13,148 nucleotides of DNA from Candidatus Nitrosopumilus sp. (GCA_018657375.1 JABHXI010000148.1:1-13148), one strand, 5' to 3'; counted from the first letter of the stretch, positions 1 through 7,100 are shown. Made by a program: numbers and translations. The notes: generated by a model not told the origin, from the letters alone.

Positions 1-99
1 AAACTATTTCCTAAAACTATTTCCTAAAACTATTTCCTAAAACTATTTCCTAAAACTATTTCCTAAAACTATTTCCTAAAACTATTTCCTAAAACTATT
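1..99. repeat. 13-bp tandem repeat array (at least 7.6 copies, left end open)
   Basis: Seven perfect head-to-tail copies of AAACTATTTCCTA occupy 1-91, followed by a partial copy (AAACTATT) at 92-99. The array begins at the first base of the window, so its true length is unknown. Copies are identical, which points to recent expansion or homogenisation. The unit is not palindromic and there are no unique spacers between copies, so this is not a CRISPR array. A 15-nt exact match to the array occurs alone at 658-672. Confidence 0.97.
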
Positions 100-120
100 C
101 TTACATAGTTGACACTAGTA

Positions 121-163
121 GATTAGAAAAAGGAAAACAATTCGTCGTCTATATGACGATTGT
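121..163 (-). terminator. Hairpin plus T-tract terminator of the H1-like gene
   Basis: Inverted repeat with left arm ACAATTCGTC (137-146), loop of 8 nt, and right arm GACGATTGT (155-163); one T is bulged. Read on the minus strand it begins 16 nt after the stop codon of the H1-like gene and is followed by a T-rich tract (complement of 121-136). This is the arrangement of an intrinsic terminator. Archaeal termination depends mainly on the T-tract, so the hairpin may be secondary. Confidence 0.5.
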
Positions 164-179
164 TAATTTACAAATACGT

Positions 180-443
180 TTATCGTCTTTTAGCTGCTGC
201 TTTTCTCTTTGGAGCTGCTTTGCGTTTTACTGCTGCTTTTCTCTTTGGAGCTGCTTTGCGTTTTACTGCTGCTTTTCTCTTTGGAGCTGCTTTTGCTTTA
301 GATGATGCTGCTTTTCTCTTTGGAGCTGCTTTGCGTTTTACTGCTGCTTTTCTCTTTGGAGCTGCTTTTCTAGTTGCAGTTTTTTTAGTAGCTGTTCTTT
401 TTGGTGCTGCTTTTCTAGTTGCAGCTTTTCTTTTTGTAGCCAT
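180..443 (-). CDS. Histone H1-like Lys/Ala/Arg-rich repeat protein
   Basis: An 87-residue protein built only from M, A, T, K, R, P, V and S, with no acidic, aromatic or cysteine residues. From about residue 28 it is a run of hexapeptides of the form xKRKAA, alternating P and V at the first position. This composition matches the disordered tails of eukaryotic histone H1 and bacterial H1-like proteins, so the likely role is non-specific binding and compaction of DNA, or RNA binding. That is inference from composition. The ATG at 443 is the only sensible start. A long frame on the opposite strand (160-504) is a by-product of the repeats. The gene ends in a hairpin terminator and stands alone, with the DRG GTPase gene 297 bp upstream on the same strand. 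Confidence 0.8.
   Translation of the reverse strand: MATKRKAATRKAAPKRTATKKTATRKAAPKRKAAVKRKAAPKRKAASSKAKAAPKRKAAVKRKAAPKRKAAVKRKAAPKRKAAAKRR
196..366. repeat. 36-bp coding repeat inside the H1-like gene
   Basis: Units at 196-231, 232-267 and 307-342 are identical over 36 bp. The unit at 268-306 shares its first 24 bp and is 39 bp long, and a further 24 bp identical stretch occupies 343-366. Each 36-bp unit encodes two hexapeptides (12 residues). Identity at synonymous positions shows recent duplication or gene conversion rather than selection on protein sequence alone. Length variation between strains is likely. Confidence 0.93.
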
Positions 444-740
444 GTTAAAATCGATATTTTCATTGTTTTTCAGTGGTTACACTAAAAAAATTTACACAAT
501 GTGATCACAATTTGTAAAGTAATTTTATGTTTGAAAATTAGATGTGATCGTATTTTATCGATATTTTTCTTTATTTTTTTTATTTTTGTTCATCCGTTGA
601 TTTTTTTAACATCAAATGATATGTTTTTTGAAAAATCACGCTCACTATTTTATATTTCTAAAACTATTTCCTTATTTTTAATTTTTAATTTAAATTATTT
701 TTTATTTTTTTTGATCTATTTTTATTTTTTTTTAATACAA
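444..740. other. T-rich gene-poor interval
   Basis: About 300 bp between two minus-strand genes. It is strongly T-rich on the plus strand, especially 570-600 and 670-735. I see no convincing gene: the open frame 501-800 encodes a low-complexity F/I/L string and runs into the DRG gene on the other strand. The interval holds the upstream region of the H1-like gene (TATA-like complement of 452-460 or of 487-495; neither spacing is decisive) and a single stray 13-bp repeat unit at 658-672. Confidence 0.6.
658..672. repeat. Solitary copy of the 13-bp array unit
   Basis: CTAAAACTATTTCCT matches the tandem array at 1-99 exactly over 15 nt. Allowing one missing C, the match extends a few bases further left (ATTTC-TAAAAC). 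It lies about 560 bp from the array, beyond the H1-like gene. Confidence 0.75.
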
Positions 741-1850
741 TTATGGGCCTGGTCTTTTGATAATTGTAATTACATCCTCATCTTGCATAACGTGTGTTAG
801 TCCTACTCTTTGCCCTCCAAATTTTACGCTCTTGCCCCAAACTAACCCGTATCTGAATTGTCTTTTCAATCTACGATGCATTTTGTTACAAACATCTTCA
901 ACTGTGTCCCCTTCTCTTGCAATGAATGGTTCTTTAAAATCCGCTTCCTCGCCTTTGGGTTTCATGTATATCCTAATGAATTTCAATTTTTCATATATTT
1001 TTTCTTTTAAAATTTCTATGTTGATATCTGAGTTTGCTGATACTTCTATCACATTTGATTTTATTTTTGTTTTTAAATCTTCCAAGAATTTTTCATCTAC
1101 CAAATCAATTTTATTTAAAACTGTGATAGCTTTTGAATAACTAATGTTTCCTGCAATATGATCTGCAATTTGTTCTGACGTGATGTCTTCTCTAACTACC
1201 ACTCTTGCACTAACTAGTCCATAAAGATGAAGAATATCCTTGAGGTGTTTTTCTGTAATTTTTGTAAGCTTGGTTTGCTGTGCAATTGCGATGCCTCCCA
1301 TGGATGCTTTTTCAATTGTTATGTTTGGTGGTAATTGATTTAGCCTGATGCCTATATTTCCTAATTCGTTAGTTAGCACATCTTCGTGATATGGTTGAAA
1401 CACATCTAATATTAGTAAAACCAAATCTGCTGTTCTTGCAACTGATAAAATTCTTTTTCCTAGCCCTTTACCTGATGATGCGCCTTTGATGATTCCTGGA
1501 AGATCCAAAACTTGAATATTTGCACCTCTATAATTCATCATTCCTGGAACAACCGTTAATGTGGTAAATTGAAATGCACCTATTGTAGAATTTGCACCTG
1601 TTAATTTGTTTAGCAATGTCGACTTTCCAACACTTGGCAATCCTATGAACACAACTGTTGCATCACCCGTGCGTCTTACGTCAAACCCGTCTTGCTTCAT
1701 TCCTGATTTTTTAGTAACTTCAGCTTCTTGCTCTCTTTTTAATTTTGCAATTTTTGCTTTTAGTAATCCTATGTGATGTTCAGTTGCTTTGTTGATCTGA
1801 GTTCTTGCCATCTCGTCTTGGATGGATTTAATTTTTTCAGGAATTCCCAA
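741..1850 (-). CDS. DRG-family (Obg-like) GTPase with C-terminal TGS domain
   Basis: A 369-residue translation-associated GTPase, full length for archaeal DRG proteins. An N-terminal basic helical region (1-60) with the family signature MGIPEKI is followed by the G domain: G1 GLPSVGKST (70-78), switch I threonines near 96-97, G3 DLPGI (116-120), G4 NKID (246-249) and G5 SA (271-272). The TGS domain occupies about 290-367. DRG proteins bind ribosomes and are thought to act in translation or its stress control; their exact role in archaea is unsettled. The start is TTG: an in-frame TGA lies 9 nt upstream, and the TTG yields the conserved N-terminus, so the next ATG (residue 14) would cut it off. 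An inverted repeat straddles the start codon. Confidence 0.95.
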   Translation of the reverse strand: MGIPEKIKSIQDEMARTQINKATEHHIGLLKAKIAKLKREQEAEVTKKSGMKQDGFDVRRTGDATVVFIGLPSVGKSTLLNKLTGANSTIGAFQFTTLTVVPGMMNYRGANIQVLDLPGIIKGASSGKGLGKRILSVARTADLVLLILDVFQPYHEDVLTNELGNIGIRLNQLPPNITIEKASMGGIAIAQQTKLTKITEKHLKDILHLYGLVSARVVVREDITSEQIADHIAGNISYSKAITVLNKIDLVDEKFLEDLKTKIKSNVIEVSANSDINIEILKEKIYEKLKFIRIYMKPKGEEADFKEPFIAREGDTVEDVCNKMHRRLKRQFRYGLVWGKSVKFGGQRVGLTHVMQDEDVITIIKRPGP

Positions 1851-1873
1851 TATTGTTCACTTCTTACAATATT
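1849..1873. promoter_or_regulatory. Inverted repeat over the DRG start codon
   Basis: AATATTGT (1849-1856) and ACAATATT (1866-1873) are perfect inverted 8-bp arms with a 9-nt spacer. The repeat covers the TTG start and the region just upstream on the minus strand, so it could be an operator or an mRNA hairpin at the start codon. The arms are AT-only apart from one base pair, so chance is a real alternative. Confidence 0.3.
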
Positions 1874-1979
1874 CTTTTCCATTAAAACCGTGGTACTTTG
1901 TTATTTTTTGCTAGGTTTGATGTGACTTCTGTGATGGTTATTTTACCATGAATTGTTCTAACCAACGAAACTTGTTTCA

Positions 1980-1988
1980 TTTTTTAAT
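1980..1988 (+). promoter_or_regulatory. TATA box for the 2009 gene
   Basis: A TTTTTTAATA-type box lies 21-29 nt before the GTG at 2009, the archaeal spacing for a leaderless transcript. Just upstream is a short inverted repeat GAAAC-TT-GTTTC (1967-1978), possibly covering the BRE or an operator. Confidence 0.5.
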
Positions 1989-2008
1989 AGTGATTTTTAT
2001 TCATTTAT

Positions 2009-2590
2009 GTGAAGAAACTTTTAATTTATTTTAGCGCTTTTGCAATTTTATCGCTATATTTCATTTTGACTGTCTTCATTTTGCCATCTGAGTTCTTAAT
2101 GACTGAACAACTAGTCCCTGAACCCTATTTTGCAGCCACCATTTCTGAAAATAATATCACTTTAGGTGATTCGTTTCGTTTTGACATCGTTTCAGTAAAC
2201 AATGGTGATTACGCTGATATTCATATTGTTTCTGTAGCCTTTCCAGATTTAACAATGGTTGATGATGTTGTAAAAATCAACACTTATGATTTTACACTAT
2301 CCCCTTCTTACATCCATGTTGGTGAGGAAATTGGATCAAACTATAGTGGAGGCGTTGAAACAACCTTTTCACAATATCCTTCTATTGAGGCAATGAGTCG
2401 GCCTCTGAAACCTGATGTGCAAACCCATTTTGATCTTCTTATCACTCCTAAAGAATCAGGTATTTTCAATATATACGTCAAATCCATTGGAATTCCCCAT
2501 ACGAGTGATCTTTCACATTATCCTTATTCTGGATTTTTGGATCATCAAAATGAATACGTTTCAGTTTATTCGGTAAGTGTAAATCCCTAA
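2009..2590 (+). CDS. Membrane-anchored extracytoplasmic beta-rich protein
   Basis: A 193-residue protein. Residues 5-26 are a hydrophobic signal-anchor segment preceded by two lysines, so the rest (about 35-193) should face outside the cell. That part is rich in alternating hydrophobic residues and in D, S, T and Y, which suggests an all-beta, Ig-like fold; there is no cysteine. I do not recognise a named family. The start is GTG: the ATG two bases earlier is followed directly by TGA in its own frame, and a TATA box sits at the right distance. It is followed after only 10 nt by a polytopic membrane protein on the same strand with no promoter between, so the two are probably co-transcribed and may form a membrane complex. 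Confidence 0.75.
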   Translation: MKKLLIYFSAFAILSLYFILTVFILPSEFLMTEQLVPEPYFAATISENNITLGDSFRFDIVSVNNGDYADIHIVSVAFPDLTMVDDVVKINTYDFTLSPSYIHVGEEIGSNYSGGVETTFSQYPSIEAMSRPLKPDVQTHFDLLITPKESGIFNIYVKSIGIPHTSDLSHYPYSGFLDHQNEYVSVYSVSVNP

Positions 2591-2600
2591 TATTTTGTAA

Positions 2601-3695
2601 ATGATAATTGATACTATGACAATTTCAACCTCGAAACCATCTGAAACTTTTCTAAAATCTAGATCCCAGTTCATTTTTCTAATTGGAAGTATTTTGACTA
2701 GTCTTGGAATTCTTTTAGTAACTGTTGGTGGAAGTTGGGATATTACAAATCATTTACTTAGTAAACCTGAAACTTTCTCTTCTCCTCCTCATGCTTTAAT
2801 GTATTCTGGAGTTGCTGTAACTTTGTTCGGCGTAGTTTTATCTTTTGTAGGTTGGAAGAATTTACAAAAATTTAGGACGTCTTATTTTTTATCACTTAAA
2901 ATAAAATTAATTGGCATTGGACTACTTACCGGTGCTGGGCCTTTTGATTTTGTCTGGCATTCTTATTTTGGTTTAGATGGGTTGCTTAGTCCTCCTCATT
3001 TTACTTTGATCACTGGGATGTTCTTATGCAGTATTGGTGGGATGGTTGGAATTTCCAGATATCTGAAATTCCATAATTCTAAACCTGTTTCAAAATACTT
3101 GTTAATTTTAGCTGTCATTCCTGTATGGCTGTCTGCTTCTGGGATAATTTCTTCCTTATCTTTACCCTTTTCCAGTACTGATTTTTTTCAATTTAATCCT
3201 GAACCCACGTTTGCTTTTATCGTCGCGTCTTTGGCATATCCCTTTCTGATTTCATTTTCACTTTTTACAGTTTTCAGGCTATCCAATTATCAATTTGGAC
3301 TTGTGAGTATTTTGGGTGGTTTGTTTTTATTAATTTACAGCTCTACTGCAATTGTTCCTAATTTTGCAATGCTTGACACTGTTCAATTTTATTCTCTTAA
3401 CTTGATTCCTTTTGTAATTGCAGATGTATTTCTTAAACTAAATCGCTCTAAACTTTCTCTATTTTTTACTGGTGGTTTGATAGGCTCTGTATTCTATATG
3501 GTGTACTACCCATATGTGATGTATACCTACAATGAAGTTTTACTGGGCAAATTGGTCTCTCCAAGTTTGATCTATTTTGTTTATTTTGAATTAATTCAAA
3601 CTGTATTGCTCTACACTCTAATCCCGTCTATCGTGATGGGCGTTCTAGCTGTAGTAGTATCTGATAAAATCACAAAAAAGATTTTGATCAACTAA
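2601..3695 (+). CDS. Polytopic membrane protein with duplicated His motif
   Basis: A 364-residue very hydrophobic protein with roughly nine or ten membrane segments. Two copies of [WF]D-x3-H-x9-SPPH-x5-G are spaced identically: W46-D47, H51, SPPH 61-64, G70; and F115-D116, H120, SPPH 130-133, G139. The paired histidines near membrane helices suggest binding of a metal or haem, or proton transfer, but this is inference; I do not recognise a named family. ATG 2601 is used; an in-frame ATG at 2616 is an alternative. It lies 10 nt after the anchored beta-rich protein, and the next gene has its own TATA box, so these two genes form a transcription unit. Confidence 0.8.
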   Translation: MIIDTMTISTSKPSETFLKSRSQFIFLIGSILTSLGILLVTVGGSWDITNHLLSKPETFSSPPHALMYSGVAVTLFGVVLSFVGWKNLQKFRTSYFLSLKIKLIGIGLLTGAGPFDFVWHSYFGLDGLLSPPHFTLITGMFLCSIGGMVGISRYLKFHNSKPVSKYLLILAVIPVWLSASGIISSLSLPFSSTDFFQFNPEPTFAFIVASLAYPFLISFSLFTVFRLSNYQFGLVSILGGLFLLIYSSTAIVPNFAMLDTVQFYSLNLIPFVIADVFLKLNRSKLSLFFTGGLIGSVFYMVYYPYVMYTYNEVLLGKLVSPSLIYFVYFELIQTVLLYTLIPSIVMGVLAVVVSDKITKKILIN

Positions 3696-3708
3696 TTATT
3701 ATTTAGTT
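3690..3708 (+). promoter_or_regulatory. TATA region of the phosphatase-argS operon
   Basis: TAATTATTATTT (3693-3704) lies about 21-32 nt before the ATG at 3725, consistent with a leaderless promoter. It is inside a perfect inverted repeat AACTAA / TTAGTT (3690-3695, 3703-3708), which also overlaps the stop codon of the preceding gene. Confidence 0.5.
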
Positions 3709-3724
3709 AGAGAAATTAGATTTT

Positions 3725-4420
3725 ATGAAAAAGAAAACTTTTGCAGTGGATATTGATGGAACTATCACTGAAAATGGAGGTGGCAGAATTCATCTGGATG
3801 CATTGGAGGCACTTCGAAGGTTAACCAACATGGGTCATGATGTAATCTATGTAACTGGCAGATCTTCTGTTGAGGCATACTTGCTTTCTGTCTTTGGCGG
3901 AACTCGAAAAATTGCAGTTGGTGAAAACGGAGGTTGCATTGCTATGGATGCTGATGATCATGTTTTGTTGGGAAATCTTGGTGATTGTAACAGGGCATTT
4001 GAATTAATTAAAAATAATCTTGAAGGTGTACAAAAAAAACCTGTATACCCTAGACTAACTGAAGTTGTTTTGGAAAGAACTTTTGACATTGATGCCGCAC
4101 GAAAAATTCTCTCTGAAAATAGTGTCGATGTTAATTTATCTGACAGTCAATATGCGATTCATATTAATTCCAAAGGCATTGACAAAGGAACTGGATTTAC
4201 AGAAATAATGAAAAAATTTAATATTTTAAAGGATGATGTTATTGCTATTGGCGATAGTGCTACTGACGTTCCGTTGTTTAAAGTTGCAAAAACTAGTATT
4301 GCTTTAGGCAATGCCTCTGATGCAGTAAGATCTGAGGCTACTATGACTGTGTCTGGTTGTAGTGGGGATGGTGTTCTTGAGGCACTAGATAAATTAGCAC
4401 CTAAATTATCTGAGATATAG
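3725..4420 (+). CDS. HAD-family phosphatase, archaeal phosphoglycolate phosphatase type
   Basis: A 231-residue soluble hydrolase. HAD motif I is VDIDGT with nucleophile D9 and D11; motif II is T44 in TGR; the conserved lysine is K154 in KGIDKG; motif III/IV is GDSATDVPLF (176-185) with D177 and D181. The cap between about 85 and 150 is of the C2 type found in SPP-like and archaeal phosphoglycolate phosphatases. The probable reaction is dephosphorylation of 2-phosphoglycolate to glycolate, but related family members act on sugar phosphates, so the substrate is not certain. It is followed after one base by argS, so the two are co-transcribed; no obvious functional link is known to me. Confidence 0.88.
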   Translation: MKKKTFAVDIDGTITENGGGRIHLDALEALRRLTNMGHDVIYVTGRSSVEAYLLSVFGGTRKIAVGENGGCIAMDADDHVLLGNLGDCNRAFELIKNNLEGVQKKPVYPRLTEVVLERTFDIDAARKILSENSVDVNLSDSQYAIHINSKGIDKGTGFTEIMKKFNILKDDVIAIGDSATDVPLFKVAKTSIALGNASDAVRSEATMTVSGCSGDGVLEALDKLAPKLSEI

Positions 4421-4421
4421 C

Positions 4422-6308
4422 ATGACGTTCCAACTAATACTTGAGGAAATTACGAATAATCTTAAAAAAATACTGGATGATCTTTCCATTTCTGATGTAA
4501 ATTTTTCTGTTGAAGTTGCAAAACCTGGATTTGGGGATGTCAGCTCTAACATTGCATTCCTACTTGCAAAAGAATTGAAAAAAAATCCAAAAGAAATTAC
4601 TCAAATGCTATTTGAAAAATATTCTCAGTACTCTAGTACACTTGTTTTAAAAACTGAACCTCATCCCTCTGGATACCTTAACTTTTATGCTGATTGGAAA
4701 AATTTAAGCAAACTAATCCTATCTGAATCATACCTTGATACATTTGGTGCTGTTGACATTGGAAATAATTCAAACATTGTAGTTGAACATACAAGCGTAA
4801 ATCCTAACAAGGCATTGCACATTGGCCATATTAGGAATATCGTGGTTGGCGACACTGTTTCCAGAATTTTAACAAAGGCAAATTACAATGTTAATGTTCT
4901 TAACTATATTGATGATTCTGGTTTACAAGTCGCTGACATTATTGTAGGTTTCAAACATTTTAAATTTGATGAAGAACCTCCAAATGGAAAAAAGTTTGAT
5001 CATTATTGTGGAGATGATGTTTATGTTAAAACAACTCAAAAATACGAACTTGATTCTTCTTTAGAAGAAATTAGGAAAAATACTTTGAAAGAACTTGAAG
5101 ATGGTAATTCTGAAACTGCAGCATTTGGCGACATGATTACTAGAAAAGTTCTAGCAGGTCAATTACAAACGTGCTGGAATCTGAATGTCTCTTATGATTG
5201 CCTTAATTTTGAATCTCAGATTATTCGTTCGGGATTGTGGTCAAAAATCTTTGAAAAACTCAAAGAAATGGGACTCATAGAATTTGAAAATGAGGGTAAA
5301 AATGCACAATGTTGGATAATTCGTGGGGATGGCAATGAGGATGATAAGGTAATTGTTAGAAGTAACGGCACTGCCACATACATTGCCAAAGATATACCGT
5401 ACGCTGCATGGAAATTAGGCTTGCTGGACGATCCATTTTACTATCAACAATATGGTGCAACTCAGCCTAATTCTAAAACTCTGTGGCAAACTAGTTTGAA
5501 TGATGATTCTGCCACCCCTCAAAACTTCACTGCTCAGAAAGTTGTCACTGTAATTGATTCACGTCAAGAAAGATTGCAAAAAATTATTACAACACTGATG
5601 GAAAAGTTCAATTCAATTCCAGACAGTTATGTCCATCTTGGTTATGAATCTGTAACGTTAAGTTCTGATACTGCAAAAACACTAGGATTGGAAACTGATG
5701 GAAAACAGGCTCAAATGTCTGGTAGAAAAGGAGTTTATGTCAGTGCTGATTCCGTATGTGATCTTTTAAAACAAAAAATTACTGAAGAAACTAAAAAGCG
5801 ACATCCTGAAATGAAAGATTCAGAAATTGAGAAAATTGCACAATCTGTTTCAATTGGAACTTTACGTTATGAGATGATTAAACAAGATTTAGACAAAATA
5901 ATCACATTTGATTTGGCAAAATCTCTTAGTTTGGAGGGTGACACTGCTCCATACATACAATATGCGTATGCTAGGGCGTCAAGAATTTTAGAAAAATCTG
6001 GAATTACGCCAACCACTGATGTTGATTTTTCATTACTTCAAGAAAAATCTGAACTTAATTTAGTTAAAACAATTGGCCTTTTTAATTTACAAGTTCGTGA
6101 TGCCGCAAATAATTTTGCTCCTAAGGTCATTGCTAGATACTGTCATGATTTGGCAGTAGCCTTTAATTCATTTTATGAACATGTAAAAGTTTTAGATTCT
6201 GACAATATTGAGTTGAAATCTTCTCGTATTTGCTTGGTTCATTCTTTTAACATTACTTTGGAGAAAGCACTTGATCTACTCGGAATCTCTGCTCCAAATA
6301 GAATGTGA
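4422..6308 (+). CDS. argS: Arginyl-tRNA synthetase
   Basis: A 628-residue class I synthetase that charges tRNA-Arg with arginine in the cytoplasm. An N-terminal additional domain (about 1-95) binds the tRNA elbow. The catalytic domain has NPNKALHIGH (127-136) with the HIGH signature at 133-136. The KMSKS loop is replaced by QMSGRKG (431-437), as usual for many ArgRS enzymes, where the lysine before HIGH (K130) is known to compensate. The C-terminal anticodon-binding DALR domain begins near 505 (DTAPYIQYAYARASRIL) and the chain ends in NRM, close to the common PERM ending. Length is normal. The ATG follows the phosphatase stop by one base, with no Shine-Dalgarno sequence. Confidence 0.97.
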   Translation: MTFQLILEEITNNLKKILDDLSISDVNFSVEVAKPGFGDVSSNIAFLLAKELKKNPKEITQMLFEKYSQYSSTLVLKTEPHPSGYLNFYADWKNLSKLILSESYLDTFGAVDIGNNSNIVVEHTSVNPNKALHIGHIRNIVVGDTVSRILTKANYNVNVLNYIDDSGLQVADIIVGFKHFKFDEEPPNGKKFDHYCGDDVYVKTTQKYELDSSLEEIRKNTLKELEDGNSETAAFGDMITRKVLAGQLQTCWNLNVSYDCLNFESQIIRSGLWSKIFEKLKEMGLIEFENEGKNAQCWIIRGDGNEDDKVIVRSNGTATYIAKDIPYAAWKLGLLDDPFYYQQYGATQPNSKTLWQTSLNDDSATPQNFTAQKVVTVIDSRQERLQKIITTLMEKFNSIPDSYVHLGYESVTLSSDTAKTLGLETDGKQAQMSGRKGVYVSADSVCDLLKQKITEETKKRHPEMKDSEIEKIAQSVSIGTLRYEMIKQDLDKIITFDLAKSLSLEGDTAPYIQYAYARASRILEKSGITPTTDVDFSLLQEKSELNLVKTIGLFNLQVRDAANNFAPKVIARYCHDLAVAFNSFYEHVKVLDSDNIELKSSRICLVHSFNITLEKALDLLGISAPNRM

Positions 6309-6410
6309 TTTTTAGTTAAATTTGTGCCTATTTTTATCATTTTGCTGTAATCCTGATAATTGATTTTTACTTCTCAATCTTCTTAAGTCTAAAATTTTAT
6401 TAAAAAAATC
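6309..6410. other. Intergenic region after argS
   Basis: About 100 bp with several T-rich tracts (6308-6345) that could end transcription of argS. An AT-rich stretch (6381-6402) could supply the promoter of the next small gene. No gene is seen. Confidence 0.4.
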
Positions 6411-6605
6411 ATGAGATTTATTCTAATTATTACAATGATTGCTTTAGTTAGTATTGTAATTGGAACTGTTGGTTTTGAATATTACAATCAATATACTCAA
6501 GAGCGTGAACTGGAAAGTTTGATTGTTTCATGCATGGAACGATTTGGTCATTACAGTGATAAACTTGTAAGTTGTTTAAATGATAATTCTCCATATGATC
6601 CTTGA
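6411..6605 (+). CDS. Small membrane-anchored protein with two cysteines
   Basis: A 64-residue protein. Residues 3-22 form one hydrophobic membrane segment; the remainder (about 23-64) is hydrophilic, probably helical, with C41 and C55 spaced by 13 residues. If the tail is outside the cell these could form a disulphide. I do not recognise a family. The gene is preceded by an AT-rich promoter-like stretch and is followed by another one-helix microprotein at 6671, so both may belong to a set of small membrane proteins. The opposite-strand frame at 6448-6639 has no supporting features. Confidence 0.65.
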   Translation: MRFILIITMIALVSIVIGTVGFEYYNQYTQERELESLIVSCMERFGHYSDKLVSCLNDNSPYDP

Positions 6606-6670
6606 ACTCAATTTTACCACTATCAAATTTTATTAACATTCTTGTTATGCTTTTATTTTAAAATTCACTC

Positions 6671-6799
6671 ATGGTGATGAAATTAGATGATGAGAAAACT
6701 TTGCTATTGGGATTATCCCTTACATTGGGCATAACTGTATTTGGTGGATTTATCATCATGTCTATTTTGATGCCTCACTGTAAGGATGTGATGTGTTGA
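6671..6799 (+). CDS. 42-residue single-helix microprotein ending PHCKDVMC
   Basis: ATG at 6671 to TGA at 6797-6799. A short charged start (MVMKLDDEK) is followed by one hydrophobic helix (about residues 10-34, glycine-rich) and the tail PHCKDVMC, with H36, C37 and C42. The His/Cys tail next to the membrane could bind a metal or form a disulphide; this is inference. An alternative start is the in-frame ATG at 6677. AT-rich sequence (6651-6663) lies upstream. The codon pattern and the clear charged start-helix-polar tail layout argue for a real gene despite its size, but conservation would have to confirm it. Confidence 0.5.
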   Translation: MVMKLDDEKTLLLGLSLTLGITVFGGFIIMSILMPHCKDVMC

Positions 6800-6803
6800 T
6801 TGT

Positions 6804-6820
6804 AAAATATTTTATTTTAT
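6804..6820 (+). promoter_or_regulatory. TATA box for the 6836 zinc-ribbon gene
   Basis: AAAATATTTTATTTTAT ends 16 nt before the ATG at 6836. Its left half is centred about 28 nt upstream, the usual spacing for a leaderless archaeal transcript. Confidence 0.5.
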
Positions 6821-6835
6821 CATCACCCTTAAGTT

Positions 6836-7051
6836 ATGATTGAATCCATTAAGAGCATGAACTGTTTTGTTTGTGGAAAAGAAAAAAAAGATTTCGAAGT
6901 GTGGTCTAACAAATTAGTTATTGGCATTACGTTTGATTCTAATTTTCAAAATAATGACATCATATCCAACATGTCTGACAAATCCATAATTTGCCATCAA
7001 TGCATTATTGAGATTCAAAATAAAGTCAAAGATGATTTAGATTCCAAATAG
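6836..7051 (+). CDS. Small zinc-ribbon protein
   Basis: A 71-residue protein with two knuckles, C10-x2-C13 and C53-x2-C56, separated by about 40 residues of predicted strand-rich sequence; this is a typical single zinc-ribbon layout. The C-terminal dozen residues are charged and helical. No catalytic motif is visible, so it may be a protein- or nucleic-acid-binding adaptor. ATG 6836 is supported by the TATA box; an in-frame ATG at 6857 (MNCFVCG) would remove seven residues. It converges on the DICT-like gene at 7100 with 48 bp between, which holds a terminator. Confidence 0.7.
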   Translation: MIESIKSMNCFVCGKEKKDFEVWSNKLVIGITFDSNFQNNDIISNMSDKSIICHQCIIEIQNKVKDDLDSK

Positions 7052-7055
7052 TATT

Positions 7056-7100
7056 ATTTAGATCTAAATTAGAAAAGTTTCTAGTTTGTACTATTTTTTT
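7056..7100 (+). terminator. Palindrome, hairpin and T8 between convergent genes
   Basis: A perfect 14-bp palindrome ATTTAGATCTAAAT (7056-7069) is followed by an overlapping inverted repeat AAATTAGAAA-AG-TTTCTAGTTT (7066-7087, one mismatch) and a run of eight T starting at 7093. It lies 5-49 nt after the zinc-ribbon stop codon and ends at the stop of the opposing gene, so it probably terminates the plus-strand unit. Confidence 0.5.

Noticed and set aside
1..99. Possible CRISPR array
   Set aside because: Units are 13 bp, contiguous and without spacers; this is a simple tandem repeat.
109..125. CACTAGTA near the left array, resembling the palindrome core at 9694-9709
   Set aside because: Eight bases match but the outer half-sites do not fit the spacing, and it is not at a promoter with the matching distance.
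160..504. Plus-strand open frame with repeated FLFGAALRFTAA units
   Set aside because: It is the antisense of the H1-like repeat gene. The minus strand gives a coherent Lys/Ala DNA-binding composition, a proper ATG and a downstream terminator.
501..800. Plus-strand open frame rich in F, I and L
   Set aside because: Low-complexity product of a T-rich stretch, and its end lies antisense to the conserved C-terminus of the DRG gene.
757..1140. Plus-strand open frame inside the DRG gene
   Set aside because: Wholly antisense to conserved DRG G-domain and TGS sequence; no motif of its own.
6448..6639. Minus-strand open frame of 63 codons
   Set aside because: Antisense to the small membrane protein at 6411, with no recognisable features.
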